Shown piece after piece: positions 43,436-52,137 of a DNA stretch of 64,000 bases. A model generated the notes under the pieces. That model saw nothing but the letters and a program-made list of their open reading frames with translations. It searched no databases and was not told the DNA's origin. Location: contig NZ_JADOTW010000012.1 of NCBI RefSeq assembly GCF_015645095.1, positions 1-64,000 of the forward strand. The letters run 5' to 3'. Position 1 is the stretch's first letter; every line of letters begins with the position of its first letter. Made by a program: the position numbers and the translations under genes. The DNA is from Halomonas sp. 328. Its GTDB lineage: Bacteria; Pseudomonadota; Gammaproteobacteria; Pseudomonadales; Halomonadaceae.

Positions 43436-44746
43436 ATGACCGCCCCAACCCTGGAATACCAGAGTGGTTTCCGTAACCACTTCGCCAGCGAGGCGCTGCC
43501 CGGGGCCCTGCCCCAGGGCCAGAACTCGCCCCAGCGCTGCCCCTATGGCCTCTACGCGGAGCAGTTCACCGGCTCGGCCTTCACCTCGCCGCGCCACCAG
43601 AACCTGCGCTCCTGGCTCTACCGCATCCGCCCCTCGGTGGCCCAGTCCGCCTACCGGCCGCTGGACGACGCCCGGGTCGCCACCGCCCCCCTGGCCAGGC
43701 CCGCCGCCGACCCCAACCAGATGCGCTGGGACCCCATGCCGCTGCCCGAGGCCGCCACCGACTTCCTCGACGGCCTGCTCAGCGTGGCGGTCAATGGCGA
43801 CGCCGGCACCCAGGCCGGCTGCGGCGTGCACCTCTACGCCATCAACCGGGACATGGTGGAGCGCTTCTTCTATAACGCCGACGGCGAGCTGCTGATCGTG
43901 CCCCAGCTCGGCACCCTGCGCCTGCGCACCGAGTTTGGCGAGCTCGAGGTGGCCTCCGGCGAGATCGCCGCCATCCCCCGGGGCGTCAAGTTCCAGGTGC
44001 GCCTGGGCGACGGCATCGACGCCGCCCGCGGCTACGTCTGCGAGAACTATGGCGCGCCCTTCGAGCTGCCGGGGCTCGGGCCCATCGGCGCCAACGGCCT
44101 GGCCAACCCCCGCGACTTCCTGAGCCCGGTGGCGGCCTACGAGGACGTGCAGGGCGACTTCGAGCTGGTGGCCAAGTTCTCCGGCCGCTTCTGGTCGGCC
44201 CGCCTGGATCACTCGCCTCTGGACGTGGTGGCCTGGCACGGTAACGTGGCCCCCTACAAGTACGACCTGGCCACCTTCAACACCATCAACACCGTGAGCT
44301 TCGACCACCCGGACCCGTCAATCTTCACCGTCTTGACCTCCCCCTCCGACACCCCGGGGATGGCCAATATCGACTTCGTGATCTTCCCGCCGCGCTGGAT
44401 GGTGGCCGAGAACACCTTCCGCCCGCCCTACTTCCATCGCAACCTGATGAGCGAGTTCATGGGCCTGATCCACGGCGAGTACGACGCCAAGGCGGAGGGC
44501 TTCCTGCCCGGCGGCGCCAGCCTGCACAACTGCATGTCGCCCCATGGCCCGGACGCCGAGACCTTCGAGAAGGCCAGCGAGTGCGAGCTGACGCCCCAGT
44601 ACCAGGGCGCCACCATGGCCTTTATGTTCGAGAGCCGCTACGTCTATCATCCCACCGAAGCGGCGCTGAACGCGGACTTCCGCCAGCGCGACTATGTGGA
44701 TGTGTGGGCCGGCATGAAGAGCCATTTCGACCCCGAGAATCGCTAG
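43436..44746 (+). CDS. hmgA: Homogentisate 1,2-dioxygenase
   Basis: A 436-residue non-heme iron enzyme that opens homogentisate to maleylacetoacetate. Family features: [26 protein letters not shown] at the N-terminus, [27 protein letters not shown]-like [19 protein letters not shown] and [15 protein letters not shown]. The Fe ligands lie in the PPYFHRN-MSEFMG region and [26 protein letters not shown] precedes the ATG. It is central to tyrosine, phenylalanine and 3-hydroxyphenylacetate degradation; the next two genes complete the path to fumarate and acetoacetate. Confidence 0.97.
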   Translation: MTAPTLEYQSGFRNHFASEALPGALPQGQNSPQRCPYGLYAEQFTGSAFTSPRHQNLRSWLYRIRPSVAQSAYRPLDDARVATAPLARPAADPNQMRWDPMPLPEAATDFLDGLLSVAVNGDAGTQAGCGVHLYAINRDMVERFFYNADGELLIVPQLGTLRLRTEFGELEVASGEIAAIPRGVKFQVRLGDGIDAARGYVCENYGAPFELPGLGPIGANGLANPRDFLSPVAAYEDVQGDFELVAKFSGRFWSARLDHSPLDVVAWHGNVAPYKYDLATFNTINTVSFDHPDPSIFTVLTSPSDTPGMANIDFVIFPPRWMVAENTFRPPYFHRNLMSEFMGLIHGEYDAKAEGFLPGGASLHNCMSPHGPDAETFEKASECELTPQYQGATMAFMFESRYVYHPTEAALNADFRQRDYVDVWAGMKSHFDPENR

Positions 44747-44846
44747 GAAAACACCGATTTATTGCTGCGCTCGCGGCATAAATCAGCGCCTCCTAGGCTT
44801 GGTACAAACACTCAGCCCGACTCCCTGACGACAAAGGATTACCCAG

Positions 44847-45866
44847 ATGAAACTTGCCAGCCTCAACAAGGGCCGCGACGGCGAACTGATCGTCGTCTCC
44901 CGTGACCTCAAGCGCGCCGTCAAGGTGCCGCAGATCGCCGCCACCCTGCAGCAGGCCATCGAGCAGTGGGAGACCCTGGCGCCCCAGCTGCAGCACGTCT
45001 ACGACGCCCTCAACGGCGGCCAGGCCGAGAATGCCTTCGACCTGGACATGGCCAAGCTGCACTCGCCGCTGCCCCGGGCCTACCACTGGGCCGACGGTTC
45101 CGCCTACCTGAACCACGTCAAGCTGGTGCGCCAGGCGCGTAACGCCGAGATGCCCGAGACCTTCTGGACCGACCCGCTGATGTACCAGGGCGGCAGCGAC
45201 CGCTTTATCGCTCCCACCGAGGACATCGAGGCGGTGAGCGAGTCCCACGGCATCGACTTCGAGGGCGAGATCGCCGTCATCACCGACGACGTGCCCATGG
45301 AGGTGACCCCGGAGCAGGCCGCCGGCCATATCAAGCTGATCATGCTGGTCAACGACGTCAGCCTGCGCGGCCTGATCCCCGGCGAGCTGGCCAAGGGCTT
45401 CGGCTTCTATCAGGCCAAGCCCGCCTCCAGCTTCTCGCCGATCTGCGTCACCCCCGACGAGCTGGGCGACACCTGGAAGGAGGGTCGCGTCCATCGGCCG
45501 CTGACCGTGCACCTCAACGGCGAGAAGTTCGGCGAGCCGGAGGCCGGCCCCGACATGATCTTCGGCTTCCCGGAGCTGGTGGCCCATGCCGCCAAGACCC
45601 GCTACCTGGGCGCCGGCACCGTGATCGGCTCCGGCACCGTCTCCAACCCGGACGCCGAGGGCGGCCCCGGCAAGCCGGTAGCCGACGGCGGCGTGGGCTA
45701 CAGCTGCCTGGCCGAGGTGCGCATGGTCGAGCAGATCCTGCATGGCCAGGTGAAGACGCCCTTCATGCGCTTCGGCGACCGGGTGCGCATCGAGATGTTC
45801 GACCGCGACGGCAACAGTATCTTCGGCGCCATCGACCAGCAGGTGGTCGAGTACAAGCCCCACTAA
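44847..45866 (+). CDS. fahA: Fumarylacetoacetase (FAH family, short type)
   Basis: 339 residues, shorter than the ~430-residue mammalian-type enzyme but typical of the short bacterial FAH found beside hmgA and maiA. The metal-binding core is DFEGEIAVITDDVP (Glu-x-Glu), then LVNDVSLRGLIPGELAKGFGFYQAKPASSFSPI with the expected Asp and Lys, and VRIEMFDRDGNSIFGAIDQQV at the end. It hydrolyses fumarylacetoacetate to fumarate and acetoacetate. An ACAAAGGATTACCC site precedes the ATG; maiA follows after 14 bases. Confidence 0.93.
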   Translation: MKLASLNKGRDGELIVVSRDLKRAVKVPQIAATLQQAIEQWETLAPQLQHVYDALNGGQAENAFDLDMAKLHSPLPRAYHWADGSAYLNHVKLVRQARNAEMPETFWTDPLMYQGGSDRFIAPTEDIEAVSESHGIDFEGEIAVITDDVPMEVTPEQAAGHIKLIMLVNDVSLRGLIPGELAKGFGFYQAKPASSFSPICVTPDELGDTWKEGRVHRPLTVHLNGEKFGEPEAGPDMIFGFPELVAHAAKTRYLGAGTVIGSGTVSNPDAEGGPGKPVADGGVGYSCLAEVRMVEQILHGQVKTPFMRFGDRVRIEMFDRDGNSIFGAIDQQVVEYKPH

Positions 45867-45880
45867 GGCGAGGAGGCAGG

Positions 45881-46525
45881 ATGACGACCCTCTACGGTTA
45901 TTTCCGTTCGTCCGCCGCCTACCGGGTACGCATCGCCCTGAACCTCAAGGGCCTGGCCCATGACCAGGCCCCGGTCAACCTGGTCAAGGGCGAGCAGCGG
46001 GGCGAGGAATACCTCGCCCGCAACCCCCAGGGGCTGGTGCCGGCGCTGGTCACCGATGACGGCGTGCGGCTGACCCAGTCCCTGGCGATCTGCGAGTACC
46101 TGGACGAGCGCTATCCCGACCCGGCCCTGCTGCCGGCGGACGCCGCCGGCCGCGCCCGGGTGCGTGCCCTGGCCCAGTCGGTGGCCTGCGAGATCCACCC
46201 CCTCAATAACCTGCGGGTGCTCAAGTACCTGACCGGGGAGCTGGGGCTGGACGAGGCGGCCAAGATGACCTGGTACCGGCACTGGATCGCCGAGGGCTTC
46301 GCCGCCCTGGAGGCCCAGCTCTCCCGGGAGGCGGGCAGCGGCGACTTCTGCCACGGCGACACCCCGGGCCTGGCGGACCTCTGCCTGGTGCCCCAGGTGT
46401 TCAACGCCGAGCGCTTCGAATGCGACCTGGCCCCCTACCCGCGGATCCGCCGCATCGTGGCCAACTGCCGGGCCCTGGACGCCTTCGCCCAGGCCGCCCC
46501 GGAGGCCCAGCCGGACGCTGGCTAA
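45881..46525 (+). CDS. maiA: Maleylacetoacetate isomerase (zeta-class GST)
   Basis: A 214-residue glutathione-dependent cis-trans isomerase of maleylacetoacetate. The N-terminal thioredoxin-like domain carries YFRSSAAYRVRIALNLKGL, the zeta-class Ser motif, then NPQGLVPALVTDDG and LTQSLAICEYLDE for glutathione. The all-alpha C-terminal domain includes HGDTPGLADLCLVPQVFNAERF. GGCGAGGAGGCAGG precedes the ATG. Last gene of the homogentisate operon, followed by a hairpin at 46583-46615. Confidence 0.96.
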   Translation: MTTLYGYFRSSAAYRVRIALNLKGLAHDQAPVNLVKGEQRGEEYLARNPQGLVPALVTDDGVRLTQSLAICEYLDERYPDPALLPADAAGRARVRALAQSVACEIHPLNNLRVLKYLTGELGLDEAAKMTWYRHWIAEGFAALEAQLSREAGSGDFCHGDTPGLADLCLVPQVFNAERFECDLAPYPRIRRIVANCRALDAFAQAAPEAQPDAG

Positions 46526-46582
46526 CCAGGGAGGCACATCCGGCAAGCCTTGCCTTTCCGGTGTATAATAAGCGGCCTAATA

Positions 46583-46615
46583 AAGCGGGCACGGCCCCAG
46601 GGGCCGTGCCCGCTT
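46583..46615 (+). terminator. Intrinsic terminator or leader hairpin between maiA and the Bcr/CflA gene
   Basis: A 16-bp perfect inverted repeat (46583-46598 with 46600-46615) is followed by the T-rich TTCTTATTT. It may end the homogentisate operon. A TATAAT hexamer at 46564-46569 lies just before it, so it could instead act as a leader hairpin of the transporter gene. Confidence 0.7.
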
Positions 46616-46665
46616 CTTATTTCACCACCACCGGACGCGCCTCCCACGCCTCCAAGGAGAACCGG

Positions 46666-47883
46666 GTGCTACGGCTGACCTCCCCCGCCACCGTGATCCT
46701 GCTGGCGGCCCTCACCGCCCTGGGCCCGCTGGCCACCGATATGTACCTGCCCGCCATGCCGGCCATGGCCGAGGCGCTGAATACCGGCCCCGATCAGGTG
46801 CAGCTGACCCTGAGCCTCTACATGGCCGGCTTCGCCCTGGCCCAGCTGTTCTGCGGCCCGCTCTCCGACCGCTTCGGTCGCAAGCCGATCATGGTGGGGG
46901 GCTTCACCCTCTTCCTGGCCGCCAGCCTGCTCTGCGCCCTGGCGCCCACCATCGAGTGGCTGCTGGCCGGACGTTTCCTGCAGGCCCTCGGCGGCGCCGC
47001 CGGCCCGGTGCTGGGCCGCGCCGCGGTGCGCGATATCTACGGCCCCCTGGAGGCCGGACGCATCCTCGCCCACCTGGCCAGCATCATGGCCCTGGCCCCG
47101 GCCCTGGCCCCGGTGGTGGGGGCCGGCCTGCTGCTGGCCTTCGGCTGGGAGGCGATCTTCCTGGTGCTGGCCCTCTATGCGGCCATCGCCCTGGCGCTGC
47201 TGATCTTCGCGTTGCCGGAGCCCCTGCCCCGGGAGCTGCGCCAGCCCATCAGTCCCGCGGCCATGCTCGGCAACTTCCGCATGCTGCTGGGCCAGCGTGC
47301 CTTCGTCGGCTATACCCTGACCAATGCCGCCGCCTTCTCGGGGCTCTTCGCCTACCTCTCCGGCTCCGCCTTCGTGCTGATCGAGTTTATCGGCGTCCAC
47401 CCCACCACCTACGGCATCCTCTTCGCCCTGATCGTCGCCGGCTTCTTTAGCGGCACCCTGATCAGCGGCCGCTACAGCCGCCGCCTGGGCCGTGACCGGC
47501 TGATCCTGCGCGGCGCCCTGCTCTGCACCCTGGGCGGCGCGACCATGGCCCTGCTGGCCCTGGCCGGCATCTATCAGGCCTGGGCGGTGGTGGGGCCGCA
47601 TGTCCTCTTCATGATGGGGGTGGGCATCCTGATGCCCCAGACCATGGCCGGCGCCCTGGCCCCCAACCCCCAGTGCGCCGGCGCCGCCTCCTCGCTGTTC
47701 GGTTTTCTGCAGATGGGCATCGCCGCGGTGGTGGGGGGCCTGGTGGGCCAGCTCCACGACGGCAGCTCCCGCACCCTGGCGCTGACCATCGGCCTGGCCG
47801 GCCTGCTGGCCCTGGTCGCCTACTGGCGCCTGGTGCGCCCCGCCGCCCGCCAAGAGGCGGAGCGCCAGGCACTCTCGGAGTGA
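46666..47883 (+). CDS. Bcr/CflA-family MFS drug efflux transporter
   Basis: 405 residues from GTG 46666 (AAGGAG at 46653-46658, seven bases away); no ATG is placed as well. Twelve transmembrane segments are predicted by eye. The family signature is strong: ALGPLATDMYLPAMPAMAEAL, LSLYMAGFALAQLFCGPLSDRFGRKP, then LGRAAVRDIYGPLEAGRIL. Members export bicyclomycin, chloramphenicol or sulfonamides, and in some species peptides or amino acids such as cysteine. The context gives no substrate. Confidence 0.9.
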   Translation: MLRLTSPATVILLAALTALGPLATDMYLPAMPAMAEALNTGPDQVQLTLSLYMAGFALAQLFCGPLSDRFGRKPIMVGGFTLFLAASLLCALAPTIEWLLAGRFLQALGGAAGPVLGRAAVRDIYGPLEAGRILAHLASIMALAPALAPVVGAGLLLAFGWEAIFLVLALYAAIALALLIFALPEPLPRELRQPISPAAMLGNFRMLLGQRAFVGYTLTNAAAFSGLFAYLSGSAFVLIEFIGVHPTTYGILFALIVAGFFSGTLISGRYSRRLGRDRLILRGALLCTLGGATMALLALAGIYQAWAVVGPHVLFMMGVGILMPQTMAGALAPNPQCAGAASSLFGFLQMGIAAVVGGLVGQLHDGSSRTLALTIGLAGLLALVAYWRLVRPAARQEAERQALSE

Positions 47884-47920
47884 CACCCCGATAAGTCGCC
47901 ACCAAAGCCACGCCACAAAA

Positions 47921-47949
47921 AACGCCGCCCTGCTTAGCAGGGCGGCGTT
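47921..47949. terminator. Bidirectional terminator between the Bcr/CflA and indolepyruvate oxidoreductase genes
   Basis: AACGCCGCCCTGC (47921-47933) pairs with GCAGGGCGGCGTT (47937-47949) around TTA, preceded by an A-run. An outer pairing of CCAAAGC with GCTTTGG may extend it. Located between convergent genes. Confidence 0.85.
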
Positions 47950-47976
47950 GCTTTGGTGGGGCCGATCAGGCCTCGA

Positions 47977-50900
47977 TCAGGCCACTTCGGCGGCGATGGT
48001 CATCGGGCGGCCGTTGCGCAGCTCCTCCAGCAGCTTGGCCTGGCGGGCCCGGGCCTGCTCGGCGGCGGCCTCGCGCACCGGGCCATAGCCACGGACCTCT
48101 TCCGGCAGCTTGGCCAGCGCCAGGGCGGTGGCGTGGCTGGCGTCATCCAGGCGCGTCACCAGCTCGTCGAGCAGGGCCTCGTATTCCGCCAGCAGGCGGC
48201 GATCCAGCTTGCGGTCGGCGCTGAAGCGGAAGGGGTCGAGGGGGCCGTTGCGCAGGCCGCGGAGCTTGGCCAGCCCCTTCATGGCGGTGAGCATCCAGGG
48301 CCCGAAGCGACGCTTCACCGGACGCCCCTTGGCATCCTTGCGGCCGCCCAGCAGCGGCGGCGCCAGGTGGAAGGTCAGCTTGTAGTCGCCGCCGAAGGTG
48401 GCGTCGAGCTCCTCGAGGAAATCGCTCTCGGTGTAGAGGCGCGCCACCTCGTACTCGTCCTTGTAGGCCATCAGCCGGTAGAGCTGGGTGGCCACCGCCT
48501 GGGTCAGGGCCTCGCCGGCCTCGAGGCGGGCTTCCGCCTCGCGCACCCGGGCCACCTTCTGCACGTAACGCTCGGCATAGGCGCGGTCCTGGTAGCGTTC
48601 CAGCAGGCGGGCGTTGCGGGCGATCACCTCGTCGAGGCCGGCATCGGCAGCCAGCGGCGTGTCGTCCAGGCGACGCTGCAGATACTCCGGCTCCACCGCC
48701 GCCAATCGGCCCCAGGCGAAGGCGCGCTGGTTCTTGTCGATGGCCACGCCGTTGAGCTCGATGGCGCGCTTGAGCGCCGCCTCGCTGACCGGCAGCAGGC
48801 CCTGCTGCCAGGCGAAGCCGAGCATCATGACATTGGAGAAGACGGTGTCCCCCAGCAGCTGCTCCGCCAGGCGATTGGCGTCCAGGGTGGCGAAGTTGGC
48901 CTCACCCACGGCGTCGCGCAGCACCGCCAGGCGCTGGTCCGCCTGCATATCGGCGTCCCGGTAGAGCACATAGTCGGCGGTGGGCAGCTCGGCCAGGTTG
49001 GCCACCACCCGGGTGGTGTCGGCCTGGAGCACGTCCAGGGCCTTCTTCGAGCTGGCCACCACCATGTCGCAGGCGATCACCGCATCGGCCTGGCCAGACT
49101 CGATGCGCACCTGATGGAGGTCGGCGGGGGCGGGCGCCAGGCGCACGTAGCTGAGCACGGTGCCGCCCTTCTGGGCGAAGCCCATGAAGTCGAGCACGCT
49201 GGTGCCACGGCCCTCCAGGTGGGCGGCCATGGTGATCAGCTGGCCCACGGTGACCACGCCGGTGCCGCCGACGCCGCCCACCAGCAGGTCATAGGGGGCC
49301 TCGAGCGCCGGGGCCTGGGGCGCCGGCAACGCCTCCACCTTACGCCAGAAGGCCTCGTCGACGCCGACCCCCTGGCCCTTGCGCAGCTCGCCGCCTTCCA
49401 CGGTGACGAAGCTGGGGCAGAAGCCGCCCACGCAGGAGAGGTCCTTGTTGCAGGAGGACTGGTCGATCTTGCGCTTGCGACCCAGCTCCGTTTCACGAGG
49501 CACCACCGACAGGCAGTTGGACTGCACCGAGCAGTCGCCACAGCCCTCGCAGACGTGATGGTTGATAAAGACCCGCTTGGCCGGGTCCTCCATCAGGCCG
49601 CGCTTGCGGCGACGGCGCTTCTCGGCGGCGCACACCTGGTCGTAGACCAGCACGGTGCAGCCGGGGATCTCGCGCAGCTCCCGCTGCAGGGCGTCCATCT
49701 CGTCCCGATGGTGGAAGGTCACCCCCTTGGGGAACTGGCCCTCGTGGCCCCGGTACTTCTCGGGCTCGTCGCTGACCACCACGATGCGCTTCACGCCCTC
49801 GGCGGCGGCGTGCTGGGCGATCATCGGTACGGTGATCTGACCGTCCACCGGCTGGCCGCCGGTCATGGCCACGGCGTCGTTGAACAGCACCTTGTAGGTG
49901 ATATTGACCCCGGCGGCCACCGCCTGGCGGATCGCCATGGAGCCGGAGTGGAACCAGGTGCCTTCGCCCAGGTTCTGGAAGATGTGGCCGTTGCCGGTGA
50001 AGCGGCTCTTGCCCACCCAGTTGACCCCCTCGCCGCCCATCTGGATCAGCGACTCGGTCTGGCGGCCCATCCAGGAGGCCATGAAGTGACAGCCGATGCC
50101 GGCCAGGGCCTTGCTGCCCTCCGGCACCTTGGTGGAGCTGTTATGGGGGCAGCCGGAGCAGAAGTAGGGCAGGCGACGCACGCCGCCCAGCTCCCGGGCC
50201 TCGGCGCGGCAGCGATCCAGCTTGCTGAGGCGTTCGCTCAAGTCAATCGTGAAGAAGCGCTCCAGGCGCTCGGCCACATAGCCGGCCAGCAGCCGCGGGC
50301 TCAATTCGCCCACATAGGGAATCAGCGGCTTGCCCGCCTCGTCCTGCTTGCCGGTGATCAGCACCTCGCCGGGGCGATCCGGCTCGGACATGTACTCCTT
50401 GATCTGGCTCTCGATGATGCCGCGCTTCTCCTCGATGACCAGGATCTCCTGCTTGCCGTGCACGAAATCGAGGATGCCGCGACGGTGCAGGGGCCACACC
50501 ATGCCGACCTTGTAGAGCTCCACCCCCAGCTCGCGCAGCGCCGCCTCGTCGAGGCCCAGCAGGCGCAGGGCCTCGAGCAGGTCCAGGTGGCCCTTGCCGG
50601 TGGTGACGATGCCGAAGCGCGCCCGGTCATTGGCGTAGAGGCGCTGATCGATGGGGTTGGCCGCGGCGAAGGCCTGCACCGCCGCCAGCTTGTGCTCGAT
50701 GCGGGTCTCCAGCTGGGGCCCGGGCAGGTCCGGCCAGCGGTAGTGGAGGCCGCCCTCCGGCGGGGTGAAGTCGGTCGGAGTGGCAAAGGTGGGCAGCGGC
50801 GGCACCTCGATGGAGGCACCGCTCTCCACGGTCTCGGAGACCGCCTTGAAGCCCACCCAGCAGCCGGAGTAGCGGGAGAGCGCATAGCCCCAGAGGCCGA

Positions 50901-51462
50901 AGGCCTCGTACTCGGCCAGGGACGCCGGATTGATCACCGGCATAAACCAGGCCATAAAGGCCACGTCGGACTGGTGGGGCATGGAGGAGGAGACGCAGCC
51001 ATGGTCGTCGCCGGCCACCACCAGCACGCCGCCATTGGGGGAGCTGCCGTAGGCGTTGCCGTGCTTCAAGGCGTCGCCGGCCCGATCCACCCCCGGTCCC
51101 TTGCCGTACCAGAAGCCGAAGACGCCATCGACCTCCTTGTCCGGGTCGGTCTCCACCTGCTGGCTGCCCAGCATCATGGTGGCGCCTAGGTCCTCGTTGA
51201 TGGCCGGCACGAAGTCGATCTGGTAGCTATCCAGGGCCGCCTTGGCCTGCCACAGGGCCTGGTCGACGCCGCCCAGGGGCGAGCCGCGGTAGCCGCTGAT
51301 CAGGCCGGCGGTGTGGCGGCCGTCGCGACGATCCAGCTGCGCCTGACGCAGGGCGATGCGCACCAGGGCCTGGGTGCCGGTCACGAAGATCCGGCCGGTG
51401 TCGCGGGAGTAACGGTCGTTGAGCTGGTAGTCGTCGAGGACGACGGGGGGAGTCGTAGTCAT
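47977..51462 (-). CDS. Fused indolepyruvate:ferredoxin oxidoreductase family protein
   Basis: 1161 residues from ATG 51462, which follows AAGGTGG. Order of parts: N-terminal pyrimidine-binding domain (HTAGLISGYRGSPLGGVD), ThDP-binding region with FCSGCPHNSST (~430) and GIGCHFMASWM, a ferredoxin-like cluster CEGCGDCSVQSNC (~640), then the gamma domain LVGGVGGTGVVTVGQLI (~725) and a C-terminal extension. It joins the IorA and IorB functions in one chain and oxidatively decarboxylates arylpyruvates to arylacetyl-CoA with ferredoxin. The divergent Lrp-type gene and the homogentisate genes nearby agree with aromatic amino acid catabolism. Confidence 0.92.
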   Translation of the reverse strand: MTTTPPVVLDDYQLNDRYSRDTGRIFVTGTQALVRIALRQAQLDRRDGRHTAGLISGYRGSPLGGVDQALWQAKAALDSYQIDFVPAINEDLGATMMLGSQQVETDPDKEVDGVFGFWYGKGPGVDRAGDALKHGNAYGSSPNGGVLVVAGDDHGCVSSSMPHQSDVAFMAWFMPVINPASLAEYEAFGLWGYALSRYSGCWVGFKAVSETVESGASIEVPPLPTFATPTDFTPPEGGLHYRWPDLPGPQLETRIEHKLAAVQAFAAANPIDQRLYANDRARFGIVTTGKGHLDLLEALRLLGLDEAALRELGVELYKVGMVWPLHRRGILDFVHGKQEILVIEEKRGIIESQIKEYMSEPDRPGEVLITGKQDEAGKPLIPYVGELSPRLLAGYVAERLERFFTIDLSERLSKLDRCRAEARELGGVRRLPYFCSGCPHNSSTKVPEGSKALAGIGCHFMASWMGRQTESLIQMGGEGVNWVGKSRFTGNGHIFQNLGEGTWFHSGSMAIRQAVAAGVNITYKVLFNDAVAMTGGQPVDGQITVPMIAQHAAAEGVKRIVVVSDEPEKYRGHEGQFPKGVTFHHRDEMDALQRELREIPGCTVLVYDQVCAAEKRRRRKRGLMEDPAKRVFINHHVCEGCGDCSVQSNCLSVVPRETELGRKRKIDQSSCNKDLSCVGGFCPSFVTVEGGELRKGQGVGVDEAFWRKVEALPAPQAPALEAPYDLLVGGVGGTGVVTVGQLITMAAHLEGRGTSVLDFMGFAQKGGTVLSYVRLAPAPADLHQVRIESGQADAVIACDMVVASSKKALDVLQADTTRVVANLAELPTADYVLYRDADMQADQRLAVLRDAVGEANFATLDANRLAEQLLGDTVFSNVMMLGFAWQQGLLPVSEAALKRAIELNGVAIDKNQRAFAWGRLAAVEPEYLQRRLDDTPLAADAGLDEVIARNARLLERYQDRAYAERYVQKVARVREAEARLEAGEALTQAVATQLYRLMAYKDEYEVARLYTESDFLEELDATFGGDYKLTFHLAPPLLGGRKDAKGRPVKRRFGPWMLTAMKGLAKLRGLRNGPLDPFRFSADRKLDRRLLAEYEALLDELVTRLDDASHATALALAKLPEEVRGYGPVREAAAEQARARQAKLLEELRNGRPMTIAAEVA

Positions 51463-51650
51463 GGTCGCCACCTTCACGGGGAATGGGCCTTGGAGTTATG
51501 TTGGCCGCAGTCTAGCCAAGGCCCCGCTAAAGGTGCTTGCGAACTCACCCCCGAAACCGCCATCATTCGAAAGGATATTTCTCCATTTCCACTCTGGAGA
51601 AACAGCCTTCGAAATCTACGACCTTGGTTTAAACCATTAGGGAACCCGCC

Positions 51651-52124
51651 ATGGCCTCCGACGCCCCCCTGGACGCCTACGACAAGAAGATCCTGCGCCT
51701 GCTTCAGGCCCAGGGACGCATCACCAATCAGCAGCTGGCGGAGGAGATCGGTCTCTCCTCGGCGGCCTGCTGGCGACGGGTCAAGGCCCTCGAGGAGAGC
51801 GGCACCCTGCGGCGCTTCACCGCCCTGGTGGACCCGGCCCGGGTCGGCCAGCCCCTCACCGCCCTGGTGATGGTGACCCTGGTGCGCCACCATATCGACA
51901 ACACCGCCGAGTTCGAGCGACAGATCCTCGAGTACCCGGAGGTGCTGCAGTGCTACGCCACCACCGGCAACGCCGACTTCGTGCTGCGGGTGGTGATCGA
52001 GGACATGGCCGCCTACGACCGCTTCCTTAACGAGAAGCTCTTTACCCTGGCGGGAATCTCCCAGGTGAGTTCCAACTTCGCCCTGCGCGAGATCAAGAAC
52101 GAGACCGCCATCCCGATTCGCTGA
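51651..52124 (+). CDS. Lrp/AsnC-family transcriptional regulator
   Basis: 157 residues. The N-terminal helix-turn-helix runs LDAYDKKILRLLQAQGRITNQQLAEEIGLSSAACWRRVKALEESG, followed by the RAM ligand-binding domain with LEYPEVLQCYATTGNADFVLRVV and the final FTLAGISQVSSNFALREIK. It is divergent from the indolepyruvate oxidoreductase gene across a 188-base intergenic region, which is the usual arrangement of an amino-acid-responsive regulator and its target. An MFS transporter gene follows after 13 bases. Confidence 0.92.
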   Translation: MASDAPLDAYDKKILRLLQAQGRITNQQLAEEIGLSSAACWRRVKALEESGTLRRFTALVDPARVGQPLTALVMVTLVRHHIDNTAEFERQILEYPEVLQCYATTGNADFVLRVVIEDMAAYDRFLNEKLFTLAGISQVSSNFALREIKNETAIPIR

Positions 52125-52137
52125 CAAGGAAAGCCCC

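Noticed and set aside
47953-51189. 1078-codon plus-strand ORF opposite the indolepyruvate oxidoreductase gene
   Set aside because: A long shadow frame produced by high GC; no RBS, no recognisable domain, and the opposite strand encodes a complete enzyme.
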